Shown one piece after another: positions 1 through 12,402 of a stretch of DNA of 64,000 bases. The stretch spans positions 9,562,501 to 9,626,500 of the forward strand of contig BSQZ01000010.1 in NCBI GenBank assembly GCA_033239005.1, given 5' to 3'. The DNA comes from Lamellibrachia satsuma. Its lineage: Eukaryota > Annelida > Polychaeta > Sabellida > Siboglinidae. The notes under the pieces were generated by a model, which made no database searches, was not told the DNA's origin, and saw only the letters and a list, made by a program, of their open reading frames with translations. A program made the translations under genes and the position numbers. The number at the start of each line of letters is the position of its first letter. Position 1 is the first letter of the stretch.

Positions 1-491
1 TTATTACTGTCCGCCTTAGCAGGGACAGAAAACCAAAATATCCTGTCCGCTGTCCATGTTAACCAGGTGTCCCCTCATCAGAGGGACATTAATATGGTAA
101 AACAGTCTGTACATTAATTGAGAAAGTGTCCTGACATAGCAGGTGTTCACTCATCGGAGGGTCCGTTGAAGGCAGGTACTACTGTAGTGAATATGGCCAC
201 TGAAATATCACGGGAATTTAGAAAATTGCTATATAGATGCATGTAATTTTAACAGCAATGCACATTAAGCAACATATCATGTGTAAAGTAGTGTCTGTGT
301 TATTGATGAATACAGTTACTTACTTTACCTAAAAAAATCTGTCCTTCGGCTGTCTGTTTAATAATGTTTGAACTTATTCAAATGAAAGATCGACCAACGT
401 CTGGGTGACTAACATCCTAACTTCCTGGAAATCATTTGGGACTGCACCAGGGTGACAGTAATCATGAGGGGACCATACCACTGAGGTGACC
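1..491. other. Unique AT-rich flank, no gene recognised
   Basis: No convincing reading frame is present. Short degenerate motifs of the type GTCC...AGCAGGGACA recur at about 9-30, 50-90 and 130-170. They could be worn repeat ends, but I cannot assign them to a family. Confidence 0.4.
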
Positions 492-499
492 GTATATGG

Positions 500-1281
500 C
501 AGGGATAAAAAATCATGATTTTTTAAGTAAAAAAATATGATTTAAATCAGATTTTTTTTATTTATTTGATTAAAAAAAAATCTGGTATATAGACATTTAT
601 ATAGATGTTTATATTTTAAAACTTTTTCAAACATGTTCTATTCAAATTGATTTGGGTACTTGTCTTAACAGAGGGTACATGATTTTTGCTTATATAAAGA
701 CATTAGGCAATGTCCACAAGGCCTCATCCCTTGTAGTTGCATAATCTGTCTTGGAAAGGAAAGCATGCTGTGTGTCTGTAGCTGTAGCAGTGGTAATTAT
801 TGTTTGCTGAGAGGGTGGATTAGCACCTGTCAAGGGCTCTGTGTACTCTAAGGGTTTCCAACCAGACTGCAAACTGGTACAGTACTAAACAATTGTAGCC
901 CAGACTGTCTTACTTGAGGCAACATACTGAATTGGTAACAACTAGCACAAGCTATAAGTGGACTTTAACTCAGGGCTTCTGATTTGAAGACAAGTTTTTG
1001 TGGCTTCACTCCATTCAGAAAGGGAATAGCTCAAACATACGCAATGTCATAAAATATTTGACTATCAGGCTATCTGGTGACAACACAACTACACAAATGT
1101 GCTTTTTGTATTAAAAAACATACAAAACTTTGTTGATCTCGATGCTTGTAAACAATTATTTGTGTTAAATTCATATAAATCAGCGATAAAAAAATAAGAA
1201 GTAAAAAGAATTATAAATCAATGATTTTTTTAAGTGATTTAAATCATGATTTAAATCAATGATTTAAATCAAACAACCCTG
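500..1281. mobile_element. Non-autonomous hAT-type element (782 bp) with perfect 8-bp target duplication
   Basis: The element begins CAGGGATAA and ends ACAACCCTG, whose reverse complement is CAGGGTTGT. It is bounded by identical 8-mers GTATATGG at 492-499 and 1282-1289, the duplication length typical of hAT transposases. Both ends carry AT-rich subterminal motifs of the form GATTTAAATCATGATTT in direct and inverted copies (505-560 and 1220-1272), as expected for transposase-binding repeats. No transposase coding is visible inside, so it would have moved in trans. The short exact terminal match (about 5 bp) fits hAT. The family assignment is inferred from the ends and the duplication only. Confidence 0.82.
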
Positions 1282-2718
1282 GTATATGGTCAAACAAGGT
1301 TGTTCTTTTTATGGAAGTGGGTAGAAGCAATATAAGAAAATCTATGGCCAAATAGATCTGTGAGCAAACCAGGACGGGAGACATGTTGTAGGTGGGGGAC
1401 ACGGCTTACCCCAGACCAAGCAGTGGATAACCATATGCATATTTTACTGTAGTGCATGAGTTACAACAACTCCTCCAGATGGCGACACTGATGACGACTG
1501 CACCAAGTAAGGCAACTGTATAACCAACTGTTGTAGTGGTGGTGTAGTGGTGACATCTATGGGCTTCTATAACAGTTATTTGGTTTCGGCTTAGGTTTCT
1601 TTGTGGGAGTCAGAAAGGGATCTGTAGTGTAATGGTTAACAAGTTCACTTTACAAGCCATAGTTAATGGTGGGTTGAAGACCTGAACAGGCACCTGGCTC
1701 AGTATATTGAGAAATGAGTATCTCTCAAGGTTTTTGATGTCTATGTTAAGGTAGCTGGAGTGGCTATTATATGCTTGTTTGTTTGAGTATTTGAGAATTG
1801 AGTAGTTTCAGTAGAAGTTTTTAAGATAAATTAACCATTACTTCATGGATTTTAGTTGAAATACTATATAATATTGCAAATTAATAACATTTTGAGTTTT
1901 TTATTTATTTGGTTATGTTACAAGTTAAAAATTTGTTTCTAAATGTGAAAAAAATAGCCACAAAATTATGTTGATTTGAGAAAATCCCCAAAGAAATAAA
2001 TGACATACATATAAGTGTGACAGTGTCACTGATAACTTCAAGGGATATTTTGGTTAACATAAACATATTACATCTGCTACACTACCGTGAATAAATTAAG
2101 CAAAAGTTGAATGACAGCCTTTAGGCAGTGTATTTTTGCCACAAGCCCTTCACCAATCGTAATTCCAATCCGTGTAAAGTTGCCTACATGCAAGACGCAT
2201 TCATACCCAAATTGCAGCATCGCAAGTGTTGTAGTTTTTATAAAAAATTCAATAGGTAACGTTTCCTGAATGTTTGTGATAACAGAAATGTTGATAGATA
2301 CGTGCTTCATGCTTGAAATGTGACGATTTTCACTGGGGTTTTATGTATTGTTGACAAAAAATAATGATCATCTCTAATACTGACATGTTCCCTTAATTTG
2401 ACGCCACTATGGCCCTTGAATCTGTATTTGTAACGTGTTGCCGTCTACGATATCAGGTTATGCCAGCCATCTGGCAGGGCATTTTTACGATCATTTTGAT
2501 TGGCCTGTTATCAGACGAGGTCACCAGTACAGGGTCATAGGCCATTTCCGTTATAGGTTCAAAGGCACAATAAACTACGTCAGCGCTGATATTAGCTGGT
2601 TTAAGGACATGATTTAGTTAGATATGATTTAGGTAGATATGATACTGATGCGTACTGGCACGGTCCGCATTCACAGCGAACTAATACAGCTAGTTTGAAG
2701 CTCAACGCACACGCGGTC

Positions 2719-2732
2719 GTTACTATGGAAAC
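2719..2732. promoter_or_regulatory. Possible RFX X-box motif
   Basis: The sequence GTTACTATGGAAAC fits the near-palindromic X-box bound by RFX factors (GTTNCCATGGNAAC type), which controls many ciliary genes in animals. The surrounding 60 bp are locally richer in CpG than the neighbourhood. No gene start is recognisable on either side, so a chance match is possible. Confidence 0.25.
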
Positions 2733-3799
2733 ATCGTCAGCGTTTCTAAGAAGTCAGGGGGATTTCCAAAAGGACTGCTTTTTAAAGGATGGATTGGCGA
2801 AATACGATGTTAGTGCTGGGTGATTACTTGTTATATTGATGTTCAGTTCAATACTTCCTAGCATGTTATGAAGAAAAAAAAATCAATTGACACATTAGCC
2901 ACCCCAGCTACCCTAATATCAGATGTGTCTCATTAAGTAGGGATGATATTTATCAGGCATTATGGAAGATTGTCTTGCTGTGATGTTCTGAAATAGGCTA
3001 TAGCTGAATCAATCCTCACAAGACCATCAGATATAACTGGAACATAGACAGAATACTCAGTTACGTTACACAACTTCATTCAACATCCATATATAGATCT
3101 ACCTTCAATAAACGTTGGCCATCACATTGACTAATGCTAATCTGCAAACCTGCTTGCTTGTATTGTGCTTGAAGTGCCATCAAGCAGCAATATTGGTGGG
3201 TTTGGCATTGTAATGCAATATTGAAGAATTTAAGACTACCCGTATAAAGGTCAGTAAGTAGTCCAGACTGAGGCTATGTTCTTGATAACATCAACATGAC
3301 AACAAAATACAATAAAATACAAAAACGTTATATCTTTAAAATGGATCATTTGATGATACAGTATATTTTGTATTTCCCATGACAGAAAATCTATGAGAAA
3401 ATGTCAATTTTTTCTTATTTAATTTCTTTATTTTGCATGACTTTTTTTATTATAAATTTATTATTTATTTACAAAGAAATGCAGGAAAACAGGATAAGCC
3501 ACCTTTCCTCTGTGTCAAACTACTTGGGGCAGCGCTTACACCAACAACGCACATAAAAATAATGATAATAATTTTGGTTCTTTTATGGCGCATATTCCTG
3601 TACTTGACAGATCAATGTACTTTACACTAAAATAATACATACATAACATTTTTAGTGTTTCTTAAAATATCAGTAGGTCCTTAGAGACATGCACAGCAAT
3701 AGGCAGCTAATGACCATAACTGTCACGGTCATGAACACGATATCACAGCCTAATGTCGACATTCTCACAAAGGTCGACAACTGACACTGTGGTCTGTTT

Positions 3800-4147
3800 A
3801 TGGTAATCACAGTGGATCGTTTATCCATACTCTCCAATCCAATCTTTTTCTGGATTATTGGAATTTGTGTTATATTCACAAAGCCCATTAGAGTGACTCA
3901 ATCCACTGAACAAGACACTGCCAAACAACGCGAAGCCATGACAATTGAAAGGGAAAAACACTGTCACCGATGTAATGTTGAGAACCTACCCAATCGTTTG
4001 TTTTTCCCAGATATGTCAGATGCTTGTCACAGCTTCTTCTTACGACAGGTAAGATCCCAAATGAGGGACGACCTCTGGGTCATTTCTGTCTTGGACTGCA
4101 TCATCCTGCAGCTGATGGGTGCAGTCATGTGTGACGCTTGTCAATGA
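3800..4147 (+). CDS. Unrecognised 115-codon ORF, possible internal exon
   Basis: The predicted peptide has one hydrophobic, membrane-like segment (about residues 14-27), then a charged stretch and a Cys/His-containing part (HCHRCN, about residues 54-59). A strong splice-donor match (CAG followed by GTAAGAT) lies at 4049/4050, and an AG preceded by TTTATGGTAATCAC lies near 3811. It could therefore be an internal exon of roughly 240 bp. I do not recognise the protein family, no flanking exons were identified, and a chance ORF cannot be excluded. Confidence 0.2.
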   Translation: MVITVDRLSILSNPIFFWIIGICVIFTKPIRVTQSTEQDTAKQREAMTIEREKHCHRCNVENLPNRLFFPDMSDACHSFFLRQVRSQMRDDLWVISVLDCIILQLMGAVMCDACQ

Positions 4148-5392
4148 CATGCATTCTCCAGACAGTGATGCAGCCTGCAACAGAGGAACAGCCATAGGTG
4201 TGACATGTATGTTAAAGATGTAGAACAAATGTATCTAGTGCTACATACAAATACTATTTTAGATATAGTGTGCATGATCAATTCCAAATAACAATGCAAG
4301 TTCACACATTTTTGACATGTCACTGCCTGGAATTTCTTCTAGTTTTGTAGTATAATTTCAAAACTACCCCAAGTAAAATCAGCCATGTTATCTATTATAA
4401 TTTAATATCCCAAACCATTTAAGTGTTATCATATTATGCAAACAGGTTTCCTTAGACCTTAGAGAGTCGCACATATCCACTACGCAAACAAAATGTATGT
4501 AAGGAAACCCAATATTAGAGTTTGTTAACTTAAAACCCAAAGCAAAGTGTTACTTTTTACACATTAAATGTACTTCTATAAGTTTAATAAGGTCAATTTA
4601 GATTACAAATCCTATGAATATAGTTATTTGGGGATTTCAACTTTGTAGCATTTATAAGTATACCTTTGATGACACTACTAAAGCTTCCATTCATGTGGAG
4701 TGACTGATGCTGTCAGCTGAAAGCTTACTACTGAAACAGTATCACATTACTATCAGGCATTCATGGAATTTACTTTTATAACTTGATATCATTGGTGGCT
4801 ATGCTATTTTGATTGTCTGTTTTTGAAGTCATTTCACCTGTCAAAGTACAAATACTTTTGATGCAAGATTTCCAGCAAAACCTAGCAGGTTTTGTTTGAT
4901 GTAGGTATATTTTGAAGCCTGGCAAATGTAGACACTTGATCAGATTAGGAATACTGTAGAAGGATTAACCAATGAAAAATGTTATATGGATTTATACAGT
5001 TTTATAAAGAACTACAAGTAAAAACATAGATTTAAATGAAAAATATCTGGCAAGTTTGTATTTGAATGAAGGCATGCACTCGTCGGCATGAAAAGATGCT
5101 TTGGTACAAGTCTGTTGATTGTTATTTGTCACATGCATTATCTATAAGTGATAGCCGAGTAATGTCAACGTTGTCACAATGACACTGTGAGATGAATGTG
5201 GAGGAAACACCAGTGATCTAGTGCAGTAACAGTTAATTGCTTTGACATTCACCATGTTGACACAGTACAACTGTTGTTACAGGACACGGCACATTTAAGA
5301 GTTCATCCTATGCAACGAATCCTACCATGACTGTGCTGAAGGTGAACAGGCCAACTGCACGTACATGACTAAGCGAGTCATTGAAGGAACAA

Positions 5393-6030
5393 AGTCTGAC
5401 TGTTTGTATCATGTTATATAGCATAATCTATATCTGTTTGTATTATGTTATATAGCATTAACTATATCCGTTTGTATCATGGTATATAGCATAAACTATA
5501 TCCGTTTGTATCATGTTATATAGCATAATCTATATCTGTTTGTATTATGTTATATAGCATAATCTATATCTGTTTGTATTATGTTATATAGCATTAACTA
5601 TATCCGTTTGTATCATGTTATATAGCATAATCTATATCTGTTTGTATTATGTTATATAGCATAATCTATATCTGTTTGTATTGTTATATAGCATAAACTA
5701 TATCCGTTTGTATCATGTTATATAGCATAATCTATATCTGTTTGTATTATGTTATATAGCATAATCTATATCTGTTTGTATTATGTTATATAGCATTAAC
5801 TATATCTGTTTGTATCATGTTATATAGCATAATCTATATCTGTTTGTATTATGTTATATAGCATTAACTATATCCGTTTGTATCATGGTATATAGCATAA
5901 TCTATATCTATTTATATCATGTTATATAGCATTAACTATATTTGTATCCTGTTTAAAACTATATATGTTTGTATAATGTTATATAACATTAACTATATAT
6001 GTTTGAATCATGTTATATATCATAAACTAT
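5393..6030. repeat. 34-bp minisatellite (about 17 units)
   Basis: Tandem units have a 34-bp period (for example TGTTTGTAT at 5401 and 5435), with core ATGTTATATAGCATAA plus CTATATC. Units differ by a few substitutions (CATAA or CATTAA, CCG or CTG), and the last two or three are degenerate. The core matches the outer end of the palindromic element that follows directly (6031-6255) and its copy near 39.5 kb, so the array probably grew from that terminus. Confidence 0.9.
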
Positions 6031-6255
6031 ACCTATTCTACCATTTTGATTAACCAAGTGGTGTGTTTTAATGAACCACAGTTTATTAATATAATTTGAC
6101 TAGTATCTGTTCAGTTTGTATGTTTTGACTTAAATTTCATGTTAACATTGTATGTTGAACAGCAAGGCCGATGGTCATAAACAGACAACAGTCAAATTAT
6201 ATTAATAAATTGTAGTTCACTAAAAATGTTTGTGTAGCCAAGAATGTAGAATATA
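6007..6255. mobile_element. Palindromic MITE-like element, copy 1
   Basis: Long inverted arms flank a spacer of about 90 bp. The best-conserved arm segments are 6070-6100 and 6191-6220, both built around TTATTAATATAATTTGAC and its complement. Similarity continues outward on both sides. A diverged copy at 39497-39743 shares both arms and the centre (GTTTTGACTT...GTTGAACAACAAGG-like), which shows this is a dispersed family. No coding is present. The target duplication is unclear because the flanks are AT-rich, and the superfamily is unknown. Confidence 0.65.
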
Positions 6256-7050
6256 TATACGTAGATATATTCCTAGATCCTGTTTATGTCAAAACCTTGT
6301 GCATATACCGCTTCCCCGGTGTGCCATACGTGGCAGATATGTCATTTCAAAATATACAAGGCTCTAAAAAAACATGCTCAAAATCACATAAAAAAAATTT
6401 GGGGGGGGGAAAATTACACAAGTTGTTTCATTTTTGGTTAAACTGTGCAGTATCAATGACGATGCTAAACTAAAACGGATTCGTTCCACAATGACACATC
6501 AAAACATTAACCAGACCAGCTTCGGTAGTTTTTAGTATATTTAGCATGATTTTATGATAAAAACCAGCCAACTTTGAATCTTTAAATAAACTGACTAAAA
6601 TAACCTACACAACTACGACATCTTTGTTGATGTTAGTCAATGGCTTCTTTCCTTCCTTAGATGCTAACTGCATGTCAGTTACAGGAAAACTGGCAAGGAT
6701 GTATGCACATTTAAATGCAAATCGTCTGCAGGGTTTGGAGACAATTTGGATCAACCTTTAATACGGTATCGACTTGGCATACAAACCGCAACTTTAAAAG
6801 CAATCAACTTAAAATGACATGCAGTGCAGTCTGGATGTAATTGATGACACAACATGCATTGCATCCAATAACTGCCACTGTTATCATATAATAAGAGATG
6901 TTAGATTTCTACGAAATTCCACCTTCCAGTGGATGTTTTGCTGGCTTATAATCCTAGCATGTCCATTGGCTGCTATTTACGACTAATTTGAACTGTTCCA
7001 CATTAGTCATTATGTGTTCTGCATCGCTAAGAACTGTCCTGTTATCTGCT
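6256..7050. other. No gene recognised
   Basis: AT-rich unique sequence with a short homopolymer stretch (A7 then G9 near 6390-6410). No ORF of note. Confidence 0.4.
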
Positions 7051-7320
7051 TGTCAATATGTCAGGCTTGTATGTGACCAAACCTTGTCAATATGTCAGGC
7101 TTGTATGTGACCAAACCTTGTCAATATGTCAGGCTTGTATGTGACCAAACCTTGTCAATATGTCAGGCTTGTATGTGACCAAACCTTGTCAATATGTCAG
7201 GCTTGTATGTGACCAAACCTTGTCAATATGTCAGGCTTGTATGTGACCAAACCTTGTCAATATGTCAGGCTTGTATGTGACCAAACCATGTCAATATGTC
7301 AGGCTTGTATGTGACCAAAC
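7051..7320. repeat. 34-bp minisatellite (8 units)
   Basis: The unit is TGTCAATATGTCAGGCTTGT plus ATGTGACCAAACCT (starts at 7051, 7085 and so on). Units are almost identical, which indicates recent expansion or homogenisation. The sequence is unrelated to the 34-bp array at 5.4 kb. Confidence 0.95.
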
Positions 7321-10300
7321 AATACACTGAAACATTGAACTTGTTAACCATAGCCAGGTAGGTCACTGCTGTCAAAGTTATAAGTGAAAGGCGCAAATGG
7401 TGCAACTCTACAGCTGGTCAATAGCATCCACATGGAAAGTCTTTACAAGCAGATCGATGCTTAGAGTACCCACTCAATCCATCAATCTTAGTTTGATTTT
7501 CACACGCTACTCTGTCAGTCTGCAAAGGAAATATTCCTGTCTATTAAATTAGGTGAATGGTTTTACATGTTCCGCACAGTTTCACATCATTCAAGGCCAA
7601 GAAGGCAAACATGTCAATGCTCTTCACGTGCATGCATCCAACCTATTGCATTATACACACAGCTTGAAGTAGACACAGGCAAGTCACTTGAAGACACAGG
7701 CAAGTAAGTAGCGACCATAAAGACTACACAGTGTTGTATTTGGTGGCAATGGGCTATGCTCCTCTTAGGATTATGGATATGAAAGTGTTGGTGAATAACC
7801 TATTCAAATGTTGCACCACTACATGGTAGCATGGCAAACAATGGCTGGGCCCCCACCTTTATAAATCTTAAATACCCCACTGAACTGACAGAACCGCCTG
7901 AATCAATCAAGCATTTTACACTTCACCTGCAGAGTCATATTCACTAGAACACCAAGTTCATTTCTCTTCGAAGAAACCAGTCCTTACTGAACAAATCCAT
8001 AATTCCACCAACGTCTACGCCCAGGCACTTGTTTGTACAACTGAGTGAACTGAGGCAATGACAAATCAACAAAATGTTGCAGGTTTGAAATGTCAGCAAG
8101 AGAACTTGAATCACTGGTTTCCTCATCTAGGAGTCTGAGCATCCTGATATGGTAATGTGTCTGTCATACGGTCCAAGCCCTAACCCTAATGCAATGTTAT
8201 ACTGCACTCTAGCTACAATTGTAGTACACCCCCAATACACAATACATACACAGTGTATCACACAACCATGCTGCAGTAGACCATTACACCATATTTGAGT
8301 TTCAGACCAGCCATGATTAACAAGATACATTAATCACTTGCTGATGTAACCAAACATGTTTTGCTTAGTTTGTAACCATGTTTTGTCACAGGGCTATGTT
8401 ATTTTGTCGTGTCTCAAGACATCAGCTAAGCCTTCAGCATATCAAAGTTGTCAGATTAATCAGAAAGAGACACACCACTTAGTCACACCTGGCTGAAACG
8501 TAAGATAACTGTGGCAACAAGATGCACGTGTCATCATCACAGTAATTAGTAGACCCATGCGTCACATGGATACAGGGCATAAAAACACCTGATTAATCTT
8601 TCAACTGCTGTTATTGCAGGTTATCTCCACTGATGCATTGCACTGTGTTATGTCAGCAGGATTAATTGTGTTCTAGTATCTGGCCACCCACCACAACGCA
8701 GAGTGAGAAATCTACCATCAGTTTCAGCAGTCTTTAACTTTAATAACTCTTAAATCACACAGGTGCTGCAGTAAGGAGCACACATTATCAGTTCTCTTCT
8801 GAAAAAATGTACTGTCTTGAAAGATCTTCTCTTCTCAGAATTTCTATTCTTTTTATGAATTTACAGGTTTTGCATCTTCCGTGTAGCATGTGGCACTTTG
8901 TTCTGGTTATTTTTCAAAATTCTGCATATAACTGATCGGTTTGCATGTAGCAGCCATGTACAGGTGTACATGGCATTGTTCCAGAATCTGATGGAATTAA
9001 GAGGCCTCATCCAACTACGTAGTCAGCTTTTTTCAGAATATGATGCCAAGCCAAACTGAAACACACATTACCAGCATGCATGTTGTCTGCACTGGCTTTT
9101 TTAAAGTCCCGGACAATTAAAGAGAAGGAACTGATATAAACGTGATTAAGTTCCAGGAGTGAAGCAAACTGTCTAGAAAGATTTTACTCTCACACCAACA
9201 ACATCCTCAATGCTGAGAGTCAGACCAAGCTTACCCTCTCATAAGGATGCACTAGCCAATGTAAGTTTCAAATGATGAACAATGCTACACTCTTGTATGC
9301 CATCAAAGTCAGAAAAATCAGATGACGGGGATGGATCAGCAACATGCCTAGGGGAGGACTGTTGAAGCAAAGAGGAATCAACTAGGATGTAGTTCTTGGA
9401 GAATGACAGAGAACACGGTTAGAGACCAAACAAAATATTGGATGTTACTGAATAGCCTACGGTGTGAAGAGGATATGAAAGTTACCCTTACCTGGAACTC
9501 TAGCATTCTAGAGTAGATGCACTAACCACTACACAACTAGCTACTTTGCAGGATACCACTATGCACCAGCTATTCTTTCTAACAATTCTACACATTTCAT
9601 GAGCAAGTCTTTTCTCAGAATAACATTCCAAGCCAGCCTTGATGGTACCAAAGACAATACCTGTTTCTAGTCAATCTCAGTGGTTTGTCAACATCCCCAC
9701 TAATTAAATGACATGGCCATATGCATGTATATAGTTACAAGCCTGGCGCATCAGAGTCATTAGTAAAACCACATCAGACGTATTCCTAACTGGATGTTAA
9801 AAATCCATATCTGGAGTAATGCTTCTGCAGGTCATGGTAATCTGAGCACATCCCAGTCTCACCTGTCTACAGCCATTGCCAGCCACATTAGTAGTCTTCA
9901 TCCACCTGGTCTGATCTAACTTGGAATTAATGCTTCAAACTTTCATCTATCAAAGGCAAGTTTCAGCAGAGCGAGAGATTGATGATTCTGGGTATCTGGA
10001 TGCTCTGTTATATATACCAATCAAAGCAGACAACGTTACAAATTGACTCTGGCGTGCCGACAGTGTGTATACTGTGATACAGCTCCGTGTCATTGAACCA
10101 TGGCACTGACAAGTTGTAGCCATAGGTCATTCAGACAGGCTAAGTGGGATGTAAATATTAATTCCACAACATTACGCAGGTAATAATCTAGGTATGATAA
10201 TGAAGTATTGCAAGAGAAAATACCACAAATGAGATTTATCACACACACCAGCAATGATAACACATGCTTTTTTATCAAATTACAAATACCTGCAGGTATC

Positions 10301-10809
10301 TATTTTTAAAAGTTAATAAGCGCAATTATTTTACATTTCAAATATATCCATAGAAACATCCACTGCATTATGGGAACACTTTAAAATACTGGCCAAACCA
10401 ATCGATGATCGATTATATAATCAGTTTGTTTGTGACTACAAATTGTGCGCTGCCAACATTATTGCAATGTAATGAGTGCTGCCACCTATCGGATATCTCC
10501 ATAAATATTTTGGTCATTTGTTATGGGTAAAAGCTTACAAGGGATAATTTATATAGTGTATGTAGTATGTCAATAAAAAACGCTCTCGATCAAATTTCAC
10601 CCGGGATAGTCGAATAGTTCGTCGACAGTGGCCGACTTTTGTGATGCCATAATGGGGACAAAAACATTCATGATTTTTATATAATCCAAAATGATCTATC
10701 ACACTTGATCAACTGAGTAGAGGCACGATTCAACCACTCATCAACAAAATTGGTTAATCGGAACAACACCACCATGCTATGCTGCAACTTTAACATGAGT
10801 CACTAAAGC
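7321..10809. other. Unique DNA, no gene recognised
   Basis: Only short ORFs of up to 67 codons, without recognisable domains or good splice context. No repeats of note apart from a brief CCCTAACCCTAA at about 8167-8178, too short to call telomeric. Confidence 0.4.
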
Positions 10810-10814
10810 TATTG

Positions 10815-11095
10815 AGGTAGAAGAGAAGAGATCGGAATGAAGAAACACATGAGTATGAAGGTGGAGAAGAACGGACTGCGGTGGGCAGGACACATACAGA
10901 GAATGATTGAGGAGAGATTGACACAGAAAGCGTGAAAAACAGAAGAGGGTGGTAGAAGGAGACGAGAAAAACCGACATTAAGATGGAGAGACAGCGTTAA
11001 GAGAGATCTTGAAAGAACAGGGGTAAACAGGCGAGAGTGACAGAAGATCACAACAGATGGAGACAACTCGTCAAGAGTGTGGAACAGACTAAATG
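10815..11095 (+). pseudogene. RTE-like LINE ORF, C-terminal fragment A
   Basis: The plus strand encodes the typical tail of RTE-type reverse-transcriptase proteins. A GLRWAGHIQRM-like segment (about 10870-10905) is followed by a basic stretch (GGRRRREKPTLRWRDSVKRD) and a tryptophan-containing end (NRWRQLVKSV) in another frame. A stop codon interrupts the basic stretch near 10935, and a frameshift near 11040 separates the last two blocks. The reverse-transcriptase core and endonuclease are absent. It resembles the C-terminus of the RTE-like ORF at 58.2-59.0 kb in layout but is clearly diverged, so it comes from a separate element. Confidence 0.65.
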
Positions 11096-11099
11096 ATGG

Positions 11100-11636
11100 C
11101 CCCCTTGAATACACCACTGGATACGCATGCACGCACGCATGCACACCCATATGCAGATAGATGCACCGACAGACACACAAAGACCTTAACAGGTAGACTT
11201 CACCAGAACAAACAATTGTGTAAGGGGAAAGGACACAGAGCAAGCAGGCTAGAGAGAGAGATATACATAACTCTGGCACCGTTATCATCAATTAGTTCTT
11301 CAGTGATACAATTAACCAGCATTGCATGGCTGCAAGTCTTGCAAATCAATAACATGTATGCAGCGTCATAGACAAGAACCACTGCACAACCTCTTGGAAT
11401 CGGAAATGGCGCTGCTAATTTGGCATGTATGAATCTGGTTCTCAATTATATTAGTACGTGTAGTAATTATGTGTATATGCGTGTGTATTTGTGCATGCAT
11501 GCGTGCATGCAAGCAAGCATGCGTGCATACATATATAATATCAATGAACATACATACATTGTGGGTGGAATAAAATCATACTTTACGCCACATGTTAATA
11601 TCAACACAAAATAATTCTTATATTGGCAGTTAATTA
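11100..11636. other. Short CA/GCAT-rich low-complexity DNA
   Basis: Imperfect ACGCATGC/GCATGCACAC runs occur at 11117-11170 and GCATGCATGCGTGC-type runs at 11493-11535. Such alternating purine-pyrimidine tracts can adopt Z-DNA. The overlapping ORFs on both strands are by-products of this composition. Confidence 0.5.
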
Positions 11637-11825
11637 AATATATATATACATATATATATATATCTATATAAATGTCAGCATTTTACTACACCACTACACA
11701 CTTTGTATTGCTGAGAAATTTGGGAAAATGATAATGTAGGTTAAAGGTTATCTAAGAGTCGGGTGTAACTAACGTAATTCGTATCCAGGAAACAATTAGA
11801 CATAATGTCACATTCTCTTGCAAAC
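11637..11825 (+). repeat. Dispersed repeat, copy of the arm of the 20.8-21.1 kb foldback
   Basis: An (AT)n tract is followed by a 150-bp sequence containing AAATGTCAGCATTTTACTAC, TTTGTATTGCTGA, AATTTGGGAAAATGATAATG and TCCAGGAAACAATTAGACA. The same words in the same order occur inverted at about 20788-20930 and, truncated, directly at 21028-21130. This looks like a non-coding DNA-transposon or foldback family. No terminal repeats are defined here. Confidence 0.6.
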
Positions 11826-12302
11826 TCAACTTACAAAGCAACGATGAACAAGTTAGCAAACATATGCCGTATAGCCATGTCCTGTGACTGGTGGCTGATC
11901 AATTGGCGACGGAAAGTGTTCGCTAGATCCAAACCACAGAAGTGCATGAATCCAGCAGCAACTAGTTGGGTTTAATCTATGTTACAGGTCTTTGCTAATG
12001 AGAGATTGTGACACATATCATGACATCAAGACACTCACCTTGTGGGGCTAAATGTTTAGCACTCCAACCTCAGAGTGTGCAATTGTTAAAGTGGCTTTGT
12101 ATTACTGCCACGCATTAATGGCACTGCATTTGATGTCTTGCACTCAAGAGGCTGGCATTAGCATGGCTGAAAGGAGATCTCAGGCAACTTCCAAGGACAG
12201 CATTGGATGAGATGGCCGAAGATGTGTAAGCACTTACCAAGTCACAGCAGCAGCACTTACATGGTGGTACTGGTTTAATCAACTCATTGTAGGCCTATAC
12301 AA
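11826..12302. other. No gene recognised
   Basis: Unique sequence without supported features. Confidence 0.35.
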
Positions 12303-12402
12303 AATTTAACAAGATTGCCGTTCCAAGCAACAAGCACCAGATGGAATGCAGACAAGAAATCCACTGGTTTATCGAGAGTGCGACAAGTTTTTCTTAGAAC
12401 TA
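12303..12402 (-). mobile_element. CR1/L2-like LINE 3' tail fragment (copy A)
   Basis: On the minus strand this matches the 3' untranslated end of the LINE at 59.75-61.14 kb. Shared words are AATTTAACAAGATTGCC, CACCAGATGG and GTTTATCGAGAGTGCGACAA. Only the last 100 bp are present, as expected for severe 5' truncation during target-primed reverse transcription. Confidence 0.6.

Larger units (their letters stand above)
1290..5392. other. Mostly unique AT-rich DNA, no confirmed gene
   Basis: This stretch lacks recognisable protein domains. It contains a possible RFX-type site at 2719-2732 and an ORF with a good splice-donor match near 4049, both listed separately. A weak tRNA-like A/B-box pair near 1627-1690 was not strong enough to call. 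Confidence 0.35.

Noticed and set aside
1617..1700. Possible tRNA gene or SINE head (GTAATGGTTAAC...GGGTTGAAGACC)
   Set aside because: The B box is degenerate, no cloverleaf forms by eye, and no SINE body follows.
7030..7320. 34-bp array considered as a CRISPR-like array
   Set aside because: Units are contiguous and identical with no variable spacers, and the DNA is eukaryotic.
8165..8180. CCCTAACCCTAA telomere-like sequence
   Set aside because: Only two units; chance occurrence in unique DNA.
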